From assembly GCF_000719345.1 (NCBI RefSeq), contig NZ_JOFX01000058.1, positions 1 through 21,492 of the forward strand: 21,492 nt of DNA, in the 5' to 3' direction. How positions within the stretch are numbered: position 1 is the stretch's first letter; each line of letters opens with the position of its first letter. A program made the position numbers and the translations under genes. Shown one piece after another: positions 8,048 through 16,580 of the stretch. The stretch is from Streptomyces sp. NRRL F-2664 (GTDB lineage Bacteria > Actinomycetota > Actinomycetes > Streptomycetales > Streptomycetaceae). Under the pieces are notes generated by a model. That model was not told where the DNA came from, made no database searches, and saw only the letters and a program-made list of their open reading frames with translations.

Positions 8048-8619
8048 ACTCCTTCACTGCCTCGGCCGGCCTTGCCGGCCACGCCGGCAGGCTCCGCTGG
8101 AACACCCGCTACGGGGAGCGCGGGCTTGCGGCCGCCGCCGGGTCCCGGGCAGCCCTCTCGCGCCTCCGGCGCCTCACATCCTGCTCCCCGCCGGGCGATC
8201 CGGTTCTTGAGCCCGCCGGCGGTGTTTGGGAAGCCGCTCTGGTCCTTGCCCTCGGGGGCCCGGATGCGGCGGTGGCCGGTGTCTCCGTTACCGCGCCGGC
8301 CCGGTTGGCGCACGGAGCCGGACGACGTCGGATCAGCGGCCGGCCCGCCTTGTTGTGTCGGCTCTTCTGGGGTGCTGCGCTCTTGCACCGGGCGTGCCGC
8401 TGGGTTGCTGCCGGCGGCCTAGTGGACTGGGAAGCCCTCGCAGACACCGGTGGGGGCGGTCCGGGGCGCGCAGACCGCCGCCTGAGAGCAGGCAGGCCCG
8501 GCGCCCTGCTGCTTGAAGGGTTCGCGGTCGTCCACCAGGGGGAACTCGGGCGCCACGGGAGGCCGGCCCGCCGCATGGTCGCCCGCCGCAAGGCACCTCC
8601 GAGCCCGCGCCGCTGTTGA
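8044..8619 (+). CDS. Divergent or shortened class I methyltransferase-like protein
   Basis: A 191-residue protein starting with a GTG that overlaps the moaX stop (GTGA), so it looks translationally coupled. Its ends resemble small SAM-dependent methyltransferases: [10 protein letters not shown] (18-27), a motif-I-like [16 protein letters not shown] (54-69), a post-motif strand around AAVAGVSV, a [12 protein letters not shown] helix, the W-V-A-A-G-G-L block (120-126) and the tail [14 protein letters not shown] ... [11 protein letters not shown]. However, motif I is poor (AGGVW in place of G-x-G-x-G), and about 40 residues normally found between the second strand and the L-C-R helix seem to be missing (98-103). 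It may be inactive, retargeted, or a decayed gene held in the operon by coupling. The family call is my alignment by eye and is moderate only. Confidence 0.5.
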   Translation: MNSFTASAGLAGHAGRLRWNTRYGERGLAAAAGSRAALSRLRRLTSCSPPGDPVLEPAGGVWEAALVLALGGPDAAVAGVSVTAPARLAHGAGRRRISGRPALLCRLFWGAALLHRACRWVAAGGLVDWEALADTGGGGPGRADRRLRAGRPGALLLEGFAVVHQGELGRHGRPARRMVARRKAPPSPRRC

Positions 8620-8626
8620 GGTCACG

Positions 8627-10558
8627 ATGCTCTTGCACATCTTCTGGGACTGGAACGGCACTCTCTCCGATGATGCCGCGCTCATGCGGGCAGGCGTCAA
8701 CGCGGCCCTTGCGGCGATCGGGCGGGCCCCGGTGTCCGAAGCCGAACTCCGTGCCCGCTTCGCCCGTCCGCTCGCCGCGCTGTACTCGCGCCTCACCGAC
8801 GGGGAGCAGCAGGACCGGTGGCCGGACTGGAACGCGGCGTTCATCGCAGCCTCGCAGCGGCCCGGCGGGCCGGAGCTGGCTCCTGACGCACTCGCCGCGG
8901 TGCGGCGCTGGCACGCGGCGCACCGCACGCAGTCCGTAATATCGCGGTGGCCGTCCACCGACTTGGCGGCACAGGTGAAGCGGACGGCCCTGCCCGCCTA
9001 CCTGGACGGTATCCGCGGTGCCGAGACCCCGCAGGAGTCCAAAGCGGACATGCTCCGTGCCGAGCTGCGGCGGCGATCGCTCGATCCCGCATGCGCTGTC
9101 GTGATCGGCGACTCCGACGATGACGTGGAAGCAGCCGCGGCGGCGGGTACCCGCATCATCGTCTGCGACGTGCGCGCCTTCTCCCCCATCAGCCCCGAAA
9201 GCCTGCGGAACGGGCAGGTACCGCGCGTCGCCTCGCTCTGGGCCGCCGTCGGCCTCGCCCTCGCGGCAGGAGATTGCGGCGCCTCCGGGCACACAGCAGA
9301 CTCAAAGGGGCACTTCCAGCCACCGGAGACCCACCGGAGGACCCAGATGCCGGCTTCCACGCCTGTCGTCCGCTCCTTTCCGTTCCCGCGCACCAGCCTG
9401 GTGGACATATCCCCTCAGCTGGACTGGCTGCGGAGGAACGAGCCGACTTCCCGGGTCCGCATGCCCACCGGGCACGAAGCCTGGCTGGTGACGCGCTACG
9501 ACGACGTACGGCTCGTGCTGGACGACGCCCGGTTCAGCATGCTCGAGGCCAGCGAGGAGGGCGCTCCCGAACTGATGCCCATGGTCAAGCTCTACCCGGG
9601 CCTGTTCAGCCTGGACGGCGCCGCGCATGCCCGCTCCCGGCAGCTGCTTGCCCATGCCATGAGGGCGGTGGAAGCAAGGGCGCCGGGTGCGGCGCAGGCA
9701 CGGCTTGCCGAGTCCGCCGACCGGCTGACCTGGTCGATGCTCTCCAAGCGCCCCCCGGCAGACCTGCTGGCCGACTTCTGCGAACCGCTCGTCACCCGGA
9801 ACGCCTGCCGGCTCCTCGGCTTGGCCCAGGACCAACTCGAGGAGTTCCGGACCCATTTCCGGGTGATCATCGGGATCGGAGGGTTGTCGGGGGCCGAAGT
9901 GGAGCAGCACTGGGAACCCCTGAAGCGCCTGGTCCTGGGGGTCGTCGAGGCCAGGCGCCGCACCCCCCGCGACGACCTGGTCAGCGAGGTCATCGCACAG
10001 CACAGCCGCCTCGGCGGATTCCCGGAGTCCCAGCTCGTGGGACTGATGTTCAGCCTGATCTCGTCGCTCGGCAACACACCGGTCACCCAGATCTCATACG
10101 GCCTCGCAACGCTGCTGCGCCACCCGGCCCAGTGGGACCGCCTTGTCCGCGAACCGCGGCTCCTGGACTCGGCGGCCGGCGAGATCCTCCGCTACGGGGT
10201 CGCCTTCGAGGTCGAGCACGTGCGCATCGCCAAGGAAGACGTCCGGATCGGTGACGTGGCCATCGCCAAAGGCGACGCTGTCCTCACCTCCATAGCAGCC
10301 GCCAACCGGGACGAGACGAGGTTCCCCGATGGGGCCGTCTTCGACATCGCCCGTCGCACCAACCCCCATCTCGCCTTCGGCCACGGCCCCCACGTATGCG
10401 CCGGCTCCGGCCTCGGGTACGCCATGCTCTCGGCTTCCCTGCGGTCGCTCACAGGGCTCGCCCCCGGCCTGCGCCTGGCCGTTGCCGAGCAGGACCTGTT
10501 CCTGCGCAGCAGCGGTTCGCACAGCTTCTCGCTGGGGGCCGTCCCCGTCCGATGGTGA
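8627..10558 (+). CDS. HAD phosphatase in continuous frame with a cytochrome P450
   Basis: One open frame of 643 codons encodes two complete enzymes. Residues 1-216 are a HAD-superfamily hydrolase: D8-W-N-G-T (nucleophile D8; N10 replaces the usual second Asp, as in a Streptomyces DWNGT subgroup), S103, K139, and GDSDDD (161-166). Residues 217-240 are a low-quality linker. From M241 a full 403-residue cytochrome P450 follows. In P450 numbering: ExxR at E279-R282, the haem-binding FGHGPHVCAG with C351, and an I-helix reading SSLGNTP, where N243-T244 replaces the usual acid-Thr pair. ATG 8627 has GAGG at 8618-8621. An ideal GGAGG and ATG lie at the domain junction (9336-9349), so the P450 is probably also made alone, and the fusion may result from loss of the HAD stop codon. 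Likely roles: removal of a phosphate from, and oxidation of, the operon's product. Substrates are unknown. Confidence 0.88.
   Translation: MLLHIFWDWNGTLSDDAALMRAGVNAALAAIGRAPVSEAELRARFARPLAALYSRLTDGEQQDRWPDWNAAFIAASQRPGGPELAPDALAAVRRWHAAHRTQSVISRWPSTDLAAQVKRTALPAYLDGIRGAETPQESKADMLRAELRRRSLDPACAVVIGDSDDDVEAAAAAGTRIIVCDVRAFSPISPESLRNGQVPRVASLWAAVGLALAAGDCGASGHTADSKGHFQPPETHRRTQMPASTPVVRSFPFPRTSLVDISPQLDWLRRNEPTSRVRMPTGHEAWLVTRYDDVRLVLDDARFSMLEASEEGAPELMPMVKLYPGLFSLDGAAHARSRQLLAHAMRAVEARAPGAAQARLAESADRLTWSMLSKRPPADLLADFCEPLVTRNACRLLGLAQDQLEEFRTHFRVIIGIGGLSGAEVEQHWEPLKRLVLGVVEARRRTPRDDLVSEVIAQHSRLGGFPESQLVGLMFSLISSLGNTPVTQISYGLATLLRHPAQWDRLVREPRLLDSAAGEILRYGVAFEVEHVRIAKEDVRIGDVAIAKGDAVLTSIAAANRDETRFPDGAVFDIARRTNPHLAFGHGPHVCAGSGLGYAMLSASLRSLTGLAPGLRLAVAEQDLFLRSSGSHSFSLGAVPVRW
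9336..9349 (+). promoter_or_regulatory. Internal ribosome binding site and ATG for a separate P450
   Basis: GGAGG at 9336-9340 stands six bases before ATG 9347, in frame with the upstream HAD gene. The ATG falls exactly where the P450 family's N-terminus is expected (FPFPRTSLVDISPQ follows). The site is better than the start sites of most genes in the operon. It suggests two products, a HAD-P450 fusion and a free 403-residue P450 (9347-10558). Confidence 0.7.
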
Positions 10559-10594
10559 TCGCAGGCGGCTGCGCCGGCCTGCGGGAGGTGCCGC

Positions 10595-11467
10595 ATGGAA
10601 GAGATCCGCCCCATGGATGTGCTGTTCGAGGCGGCGCACGGACCGTGCGTACGGCTGCCGCAAGAGCTGGCGCGCCTCTACGGCCCGCTCCGACTGCCGG
10701 ACCGCCCCGGCCGGCCCTGTGTCATCAGCGACTACGTGGCCACGATGGACGGGGTGGTGTCCTTGGAGCCGCCCGGCCCGGCTCCCGGCCCGAAGACGCC
10801 GGGCCAGTTGATCAGCGGCGACAGTGCTGCGGACAAGCTGGTGCTGGCGCTCGTGCATGCGCTCGCCGATGTCCTCCTCATCGGCGACAGCGGTGTACGG
10901 GGCAATCCGCGCGACGCACGCCGGGCAGAGGCCATCTACCCTCCGCTCGCCGACGAGTTCCGACAGCTGCGGGCGGAGCTCGGCAAGCCGCCCCGGCCGC
11001 CCGTGGTCGTACTCTCGCCGGAGGGGCACCTCGACCCGGCCTCCCCCCTCTTCCATGCGCGCGAGAGCCGCTTGGCGATCCTCACCGCCGAGGAGACGGC
11101 AGCCGCGCTGCCCGCACGCGGCTTCCCGCCCGACGTGGCGGTCCTCAGCCTGCCCAGAGGACCGAACGGGCTGTTCACAGCCAGGAGTGTGCTCGCCGCA
11201 GTCCAGCGCTTCCAGCCGAGCAGGCTGGTCCTGTGCGACGCGGGACCGCGCTTCATGGCACACCTCATTGCGGAACGCTGCCTCGACGAGCTGTTCCTCA
11301 CGATCGCGCCGCAGCTGGCGGGGCGCGACGCGGCACCCGGCCGGCCCGGACTGGTCCAGGGAAGGCTCTTCGCCCCCGTCGATCCCAGGCACTTCGACCT
11401 CGTCAGCATCAGGCGGGCCGGCCACCACCTCCTGCTGCGGTACCGCGCCGTACAAGGCATCGCGTGA
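10595..11467 (+). CDS. RibD C-terminal-type (DHFR-like) reductase
   Basis: A 290-residue protein of the pyrimidine/dihydrofolate reductase fold that includes the reductase half of RibD, NADPH-dependent and cytoplasmic. Visible blocks are VISDYVATMDGVVSL (43-57), a pattern matching the family's first strand and D-G turn, QLISGDSAADKLVLALVHAL (substrate/cofactor loop), ADVLLIGDSGVRGNP, VVVLSPEGHLDP, and the late strands LVLCDAGPRFMAHLIAERCLDELFLTIAPQLAG. No cytidine-deaminase-like RibD N-terminal domain is present, and no riboflavin genes flank it. GGGAGG at 10583-10588 with a 6-base spacer sets the start at 10595. It follows the P450 by 36 bases and overlaps the exporter start, so it belongs to the operon. 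By context it may reduce a pterin or other heterocycle made by the moa-type enzymes; this is inference. Confidence 0.85.
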   Translation: MEEIRPMDVLFEAAHGPCVRLPQELARLYGPLRLPDRPGRPCVISDYVATMDGVVSLEPPGPAPGPKTPGQLISGDSAADKLVLALVHALADVLLIGDSGVRGNPRDARRAEAIYPPLADEFRQLRAELGKPPRPPVVVLSPEGHLDPASPLFHARESRLAILTAEETAAALPARGFPPDVAVLSLPRGPNGLFTARSVLAAVQRFQPSRLVLCDAGPRFMAHLIAERCLDELFLTIAPQLAGRDAAPGRPGLVQGRLFAPVDPRHFDLVSIRRAGHHLLLRYRAVQGIA

Positions 11468-13050
11468 AGCGGGGGGCGCCGGGCAGGCAGGCGCCGATGT
11501 TCCCTCGGCGGTGCGGCTGTGTGCCGGACGACCGCCGACGACTGCTCGGCCTCTCACTGCTCCTCGCCCTGGCGGCTTTGGACTCCACGGTAGTCGTCAC
11601 CGCTCTGCCCGCGATCGTCGCGGATTTCGGACAGCTTTCCCTGTTTCCCTGGGTGTCTTCGGGATACGTGCTCGGCTCCGCGGTGACGGTGCCGGTATGC
11701 GGCAGGCTAGCCGACCAATACGGCCGAAAACCCCTGCTGGTCGCCGGCCTCGCCGTCTTCACCGCAGGGTCCCTGCTGTGCGGCCTGGCGTGGAACATGG
11801 GGGCCCTTATCGCGTTCCGGGCGGTCCAAGGCACCGGCGCCGGCACAGTGCTCCTGCTGGCCATGACATTGCTGGGCGACGCCTACACGGTTGCGGCACG
11901 GGCTCGGGCCCAGGCCTGGATCTCCTGCGTGTACGGCACCGCCGCCTTGATCGGGCCGCTGGTCGGCAGCGTGGTCTCCGAGCACGCGTCCTGGCGCTGG
12001 ATCTTCCTTGCCAACCTGCCCCTGGGCGCGCTGGCGCTGAGTCTGGCGCACGCACTGGCCGGGACGGCGCCCCAGGAGCAGCCCCGGCCCCGCGGCCGGC
12101 CGGCGGGCAGGGGGCCGGCGCGGCGGGGGCGCCGCCCCGATGCCGTCGGCACCCTCCTGTTCGTATCCAGCAGCGCCCTGCTCCTCCTGGCGCTCCTCCA
12201 AGGCGGGGTGCACTGGGCCTGGAGCAGCGCAGAAGGCCTGACGGTGCTGGCAGCCGCCACTGTGCTCGGGGCCGCCTTCGTCGCCTGGCAGCACCACGCG
12301 GCCGAGCCGATCGTGCCGCCGTGGGTATTCGGCAGCTCTTTCATCGGAGGGGTCTGCCTGATCAGGATCTTGGCCGGGGCGCTCGCGGCAGGGCTGCCGG
12401 TCTTCCTGCCCTACTTCACCTGGGCCCTGTTGGCGGCCGGCGCTGTCAGCGCGAGCCTGCCCGTCACCGCTCTGCTCCTGGCCTGGCCCCTGGCATCGGC
12501 TGTATCGGCACACCTGTGCATCCGCATCGGCTTCCGCGGTACGGCAGGCCTGGGGGCCTTCCTCTGGTCCCTGGGAGGCCTCGGCCTGGCTGCGCTGCCC
12601 GCCCGAGACTCGCTGGCAGGGCTCTGCCTGCTGTGCGCGATGCTCGGCGCAGGCACCGGGCTGGTGCTTCCGACGACTATGATCAGTGTCCAGGCCGCGG
12701 TCGACTGGGGCCGGCGGGGCGTGGCCACCGGGACGCTGATCTTCGCACAGACGGTCGGTGGCGCGCTGGGAGCGGCTCTCCTGGGGGCGCTGGCCAATTC
12801 CACCCTGTCCGCCCGCATCGCGAACGCGCCGAAGAGCCTGGCAGGAGCTTTGCCGTCCTCGGTCGACGACGCAGCCGCCCTCCTGCGCGGCGAAAGTATC
12901 GGCAGCCAGGCCGAGGCGTACCTGCGAGAATCATTCGCTCTCGCCTCGGACCGGGTGTTCTGGGCAGTGGCCGGGCTGGCGGTCAGCGGTCTCCTGCTCA
13001 CCTTGGCCATGCCGTGGCAGTGCGCCCTTTCCCAAGCCGATGGGCAGTGA
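11464..13050 (+). CDS. DHA2-type MFS drug/metabolite exporter (EmrB/QacA-like)
   Basis: A 528-residue proton-coupled efflux pump of the major facilitator superfamily with about 14 hydrophobic segments. A basic N-terminus (RRCG ... DDRRR) leads into TM1 with the family motif LDSTVVVTALPAIVADF. Motif A GRLADQYGRKPL starts at G80, and motif C reads YGTAALIGPLVGS (G164-P165). A charged loop rich in Arg and Pro (about 200-222) divides the halves. The start is uncertain: GTG 11464 overlaps the reductase stop (GTGA) with AAGG six bases upstream, and ATG 11497 (517 residues) is the alternative. Being last in a biosynthetic-looking operon, it probably exports the end product or gives self-resistance. 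Substrate cannot be deduced. Confidence 0.92.
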   Translation: MKRGAPGRQAPMFPRRCGCVPDDRRRLLGLSLLLALAALDSTVVVTALPAIVADFGQLSLFPWVSSGYVLGSAVTVPVCGRLADQYGRKPLLVAGLAVFTAGSLLCGLAWNMGALIAFRAVQGTGAGTVLLLAMTLLGDAYTVAARARAQAWISCVYGTAALIGPLVGSVVSEHASWRWIFLANLPLGALALSLAHALAGTAPQEQPRPRGRPAGRGPARRGRRPDAVGTLLFVSSSALLLLALLQGGVHWAWSSAEGLTVLAAATVLGAAFVAWQHHAAEPIVPPWVFGSSFIGGVCLIRILAGALAAGLPVFLPYFTWALLAAGAVSASLPVTALLLAWPLASAVSAHLCIRIGFRGTAGLGAFLWSLGGLGLAALPARDSLAGLCLLCAMLGAGTGLVLPTTMISVQAAVDWGRRGVATGTLIFAQTVGGALGAALLGALANSTLSARIANAPKSLAGALPSSVDDAAALLRGESIGSQAEAYLRESFALASDRVFWAVAGLAVSGLLLTLAMPWQCALSQADGQ

Positions 13051-13062
13051 CCATGCCCCTCC

Positions 13063-13098
13063 GGCGCAAACCGCATTCTGTTGTCCGAGGCTTGCGCC
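13063..13098 (+). terminator. Inverted repeat after the exporter stop
   Basis: GGCGCAA (13063-13069) and TTGCGCC (13092-13098) form a perfect 7-bp stem with a 22-base loop, starting 12 bases after the exporter stop codon. Its position suits transcription termination of the operon, but the loop is long and no T-tract follows. Confidence 0.35.
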
Positions 13099-13457
13099 GT
13101 TGAACCTGGCTGGTGCTGGGCTTGAGCGGCGGGTGCGGCAGCAGAGCTGAAGTACGGCCCTTCGGACGGCGGGGCACCCCTGGTCCGTCCGTCCGCGGGC
13201 GGGCGGCCCCCGTGCCCGCCCCTCGCCCGGCCCCCGCCTCGCCGTGGACGTCCTGCGGGCTTGCGAGCCGGCGGCGGCGCAGGCCTTTCGCACGGCAGGC
13301 GGATGCAGCCCGGGCGGCAGGCCACGTGGCGGTCGGCTGAGCGGCAGAGGGCTCGCCTGCCGGCCGACAGGCGTTTCGGGGGCGCCTTGTACGGGTCAGG
13401 AGCAGAGCGTCGGCCACTGGCGCCGAGAACGCTGCCGAGGGAGCAGCCGGGGGTGCT

Positions 13458-13485
13458 GGCCACCTGCCCGGCCGGGCAGGTGGCC
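13458..13485. terminator. 28-bp perfect palindrome between convergent genes
   Basis: Positions 13458-13485 read identically on both strands: GGCCACCTGCCC, GGCC centre and GGGCAGGTGGCC. This allows a 12-bp GC-rich stem with a four-base loop in RNA from either strand. It lies about 400 bases after the plus-strand exporter and about 215 after the end of the minus-strand permease, so a bidirectional terminator is the simplest reading. The remaining sequence between 13099 and 13699 holds no recognisable gene. Confidence 0.6.
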
Positions 13486-13699
13486 GGGTGCGATGCGGCT
13501 TCTTGGAGGCATACGGCGGCGGTTCCAGTCGTTCGCGGCAGGCCCTGCGGCCGCCGGCGTTGCCATGACGGCCGCGGCGGGGGTTGAGGGCGACGGCCCT
13601 GAAGTTAAGCCGCATGCGGTGATCCGGGGCCGGGGCCTGTGGGGGTGCCTTTCGGATGCCCGTCTGGGCATGCCGCAAGCGGCGGTGCGGCTGGGGTGG

Positions 13700-15682
13700 T
13701 CAGCCTCCGACGTGGATGCCGGGGCGGCGTGTGGGGTCGGGTTCGTGGCTGCGGATGATCTCGCGGGTGACGGGGGCGGTGTCGCCGCGTCCGAGGAGGA
13801 AGTAGCGGACCATGTGGACGAGCGGGCTGCCCTCGGCCCAGGCGAAGTGGCAGTGCGGCTGGACGCCGGTGGCGTTGCGCAGCGCGAGCAGGATGGCGGC
13901 GATGGCGTTCGGTGCGGCCGGCGCGGCGGCGCGCAGGATGCGGTGGCTGCCGACCTGGGCCCCGTGGACGGTGAGGGTGTCGCTGAAGTCGGAGGGGTCG
14001 ACCACGTCGATCTCCAGGAAGATGACGTCGGCGCGGCCGGGGACCGGGTTGACGCCGCGCTGCTCGCGTTCCTTGTCGCGGTATTCGGCGGCGTCGCCGG
14101 CCTGGCGGCGGTTGGCGATGAGGTTGATCGCGTTGTCGTGGGCGAGGGTGTCGTCGATGAACCGGCGGGCGTCGGCGTCGAAGACGATGCGGTCGGCGCG
14201 CAGTTCGGTGGTGCGCGAGACGCGGGAGACCAGGGACACGACGATGATGCCGGCGATGAAGAACGCGGAGATGACGATGCCGTCGGGCTTGTCGACGATG
14301 TTGGCGACCAGGGCGTAGAGCAGGACGGCGGTCAGCAGCGCGAAGCCGGCGGTCGCGGCCCGCCGGCGGCGGCGCGCGACGGAGACGGTGACGGCGAAGG
14401 CGCCGGAGACCATCATGGCGAGGATGCCGGTGGCGTAGGCGCCGGCCTGCTCGTCGACGCGGGCGTCGAAGGCGATCGTGATGAGGATGCACAGGAGCGT
14501 GTAGACGATGACGACCGGCCGGACGGCCCGTCCCCACTCGGGGGCCATGCCGTAGTCCGGCAGGTAGCGGGGGACGATGTTGACCAGTCCCGCCATGGCG
14601 GAGGCTCCGGCGAACCACAGGATCAGGATGGTGCTGATGTCGTAGACGGTGCCGAAGCCCTCGCCGACGTGCTCGTGGGCCAGCCACGCCAGGGCGCGGC
14701 CGTTGGCGGCGCCACCCGGTTCGAACAGCTCGTGGGGGATGAGGAGGGTGGTGACGAAGCTCGCGGACAGCAGGTAGACGCTCATGATGAGCGCGGCGGT
14801 GGTCAGCAGCCTGCGGGTGTTGCGGATCCGCGAGCGCAGCCGCTGCTCGGCGCCGGCGCCCTCGGCGGCGACGAGCGGCATCATGCTTACGCCGGTCTCG
14901 AAGCCCGACAGGCCGAGCACCAGCAGCGGGAAGGCGAGCAGCGCCGGGCCCAGGAGGTGGCCGAAGCCGCCTCCCCCTTCTGCGAGGGCACCGGTCCACG
15001 CCGACCAGGCGCCGGGGGTGGTGAACACCTGGACCAGGCCGGCGCCGATGACGACCGCGTTCAGTGCGAGGAAGACCGCGACCAGGGGGATGGCGACGCT
15101 GACCGCCTCGCTGAACCCCAGCAGGAACACCCCGCCGAGCACCAGCAGCAGCACCACCGTCAGGGCCACCGTGTGGCCGTGCAGGACTTCGGGGAAGAAG
15201 GGGTTCTCCACGACGTGCACGGACGCGTCCGCGGTGGACAGCGTGATGGTGATGATCCACGAGGTGGCCACGAAGCCGAGCAGGACCAGCACGAACAGCT
15301 TGCCCCACCAGAACGGCAGCAGGTCCTCCAGCATCGCCACCGACCCGGCGCCGTGCGGGCTCTCCTTCGCCACCCGCCGGTACATCGGCAGCATGCCCAG
15401 CAGCGTCAGCGCCACGATCAGCAGCGTCGCCATCGGCGAGACCGCCCCCGCGGCAAGAGCGGCGATCGCGGGCACGTAGGCCAGGCTGGAGAAGTAGTCG
15501 ACACCGGTCAGGCACATCACCTTCCACCACGGGTGCGGCTCGGCATGGCCCTCGCCGGCCGCCGGCCCCACCGGCTGCACCTGGTGCCGCAGCATCCACC
15601 GCCCGAGCCCGCCCGGCGGCTGCGGCCGAAGGGCAGGGCTGTCCACCACCTCGGGCATACCCGTGTGATCCGCGTCCCTCAT
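13700..15682 (-). CDS. APC-superfamily amino acid/polyamine permease
   Basis: A 660-residue membrane transporter of the amino acid-polyamine-organocation superfamily. A hydrophilic N-terminus (1-52) precedes the block [20 protein letters not shown], which opens the transport core and is characteristic of an actinobacterial subgroup. About twelve hydrophobic segments run from residue 55 to about 485, including the [13 protein letters not shown] segment typical of the substrate pathway. The last 170 residues or so (from [10 protein letters not shown]) form a soluble cytoplasmic domain ending HVGG. The start at 15682 is preceded on its own strand by AAGG, 19 bases upstream, and by GGGG closer in; a start a few codons later is possible. 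It is transcribed toward the moa operon and has no functional link visible in sequence. Third-codon GC is very high, unlike the LCP and PBP genes. The substrate is not predictable. Confidence 0.9.
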   Translation of the reverse strand: MRDADHTGMPEVVDSPALRPQPPGGLGRWMLRHQVQPVGPAAGEGHAEPHPWWKVMCLTGVDYFSSLAYVPAIAALAAGAVSPMATLLIVALTLLGMLPMYRRVAKESPHGAGSVAMLEDLLPFWWGKLFVLVLLGFVATSWIITITLSTADASVHVVENPFFPEVLHGHTVALTVVLLLVLGGVFLLGFSEAVSVAIPLVAVFLALNAVVIGAGLVQVFTTPGAWSAWTGALAEGGGGFGHLLGPALLAFPLLVLGLSGFETGVSMMPLVAAEGAGAEQRLRSRIRNTRRLLTTAALIMSVYLLSASFVTTLLIPHELFEPGGAANGRALAWLAHEHVGEGFGTVYDISTILILWFAGASAMAGLVNIVPRYLPDYGMAPEWGRAVRPVVIVYTLLCILITIAFDARVDEQAGAYATGILAMMVSGAFAVTVSVARRRRRAATAGFALLTAVLLYALVANIVDKPDGIVISAFFIAGIIVVSLVSRVSRTTELRADRIVFDADARRFIDDTLAHDNAINLIANRRQAGDAAEYRDKEREQRGVNPVPGRADVIFLEIDVVDPSDFSDTLTVHGAQVGSHRILRAAAPAAPNAIAAILLALRNATGVQPHCHFAWAEGSPLVHMVRYFLLGRGDTAPVTREIIRSHEPDPTRRPGIHVGG

Positions 15683-15881
15683 ATCCCCATCAACCTTTCC
15701 GGCCTGCTTGCAACACGGCTACCAGCGCGGGGCCGCACAGCGATCATCGGGTATGGGCACGGCGCCGACGCGGCCCCGCACCGAACGGACCAGCCGCCTC
15801 ACCCGCCCTGCCCTTGCGCCCGCCCCGGGCCGGCGGCGCAGAACGCTGCCGCGCTGCCGAGCCCCCCGGGGCGAGCGCGGC

Positions 15882-16228
15882 TTCGCGGCGAAGAACGGCC
15901 TGGCCCGTGGCATGGTCCTGCGGGCATCCGCCTCCCCGCTGCCTGCCGCCTGGGCCACCGCGGATGCCGCCTGCGGGCGGCTCCCGCTTCCGCCGGCTCC
16001 CTGGAAGACGCCGGCCTGTCCTACGCCACGGACGTGTTCCAGTCCCAGCAGGTCCAACAGCCCCCGCACCGGCCGTCTCTACCGGCCAGGCTCCCTCCGA
16101 AGGATGGCAGCGGCTCTCCTGCGGCGGCGGCGCCCAGGGGCCCCGGATCTACGACTGGGCCGCAGCCCGGCTGCCGGCTGCCTGGGACGACGGCGACGAG
16201 CCCGCCCGCCAGCGGCCGGTTTGGGCGG
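15882..16228 (+). pseudogene. IS701-like transposase relic, frameshifted
   Basis: Three reading frames together give pieces of one DDE transposase. From 15882, FAAKNGLARGMVLRASAS continues as LPAAWATADAACG (the Asp-containing W-x-x-x-D block). In a second frame SLEDAGLSYATDV continues the strand after that Asp. In a third frame come GWQRLSCGGGAQGPRIYDWA and DGDEPARQRPVWA. The order and motifs match IS701-family elements common in Streptomyces. At least two frameshifts are needed, and both the N-terminal third and the C-terminal third with the catalytic Glu are absent, so it is inactive. The flanking bases 15683-15881 (start side of the permease) and 16229-16467 hold no gene I recognise. No terminal repeats were found. 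Confidence 0.7.
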
Positions 16229-16467
16229 CCGGGACCCGCCGTTCCCGCGGGGGCCGGCGCCTTCGACGCGGCCGCCACCGCCGTCGGGCCCCCGGCACGG
16301 GGCAGGCGGCAGGCGCGGGACTCGCCTTCACCTCTGTCCGGCTGCGCCCTGACCGCGCCGAGGCGGGGCTGAGAACCTCCGCAGTGCGTGCCAGCCGACG
16401 AACGGCGTCCGGGGGGGCAGCCGCTCCCCGCGCACACCTTCTCCGACCGGCCGGCAGCCCTTATCGT

Positions 16468-16479
16468 TCGTTCGAACGA
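16468..16479. promoter_or_regulatory. 12-bp palindrome upstream of the metallohydrolase gene
   Basis: TCGTTCGAACGA is a perfect palindrome 114 bases before the GTG at 16594, in an otherwise gene-free leader. Its size and place would suit an operator for a dimeric regulator, but there is no second copy to support this. Confidence 0.3.
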
Positions 16480-16558
16480 GCAGCTGGCGTAGGCATGTTG
16501 GAACCGCTCCCCTGCCAAACGCGGGCCCGCCCGCGGCCGGCAGGGGTGAGATTGCAGC

Positions 16559-16580
16559 TCTTCCAGACGTCTTCCAGACG
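16559..16580 (+). repeat. Tandem 11-bp direct repeat next to a ribosome binding site
   Basis: TCTTCCAGACG occurs twice in a row (16559-16569 and 16570-16580), immediately followed by the AGGAGA ribosome binding site at 16581-16586. It may be a binding site controlling the metallohydrolase gene, or a replication-slippage duplication. Confidence 0.6.

Noticed and set aside
10824..13103. A 759-codon plus-strand frame overlapping the reductase and exporter.
   Set aside because: It is rich in Arg, Ser and Pro with no motif, and lies out of frame with two well-supported genes.
13244..16372. A 1042-codon open frame on the plus strand opposite the permease.
   Set aside because: It is antisense to a clear membrane transporter. 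Its translation is a low-complexity run of Gly, Asp, Gln and Val, a typical artefact of high-GC third positions.
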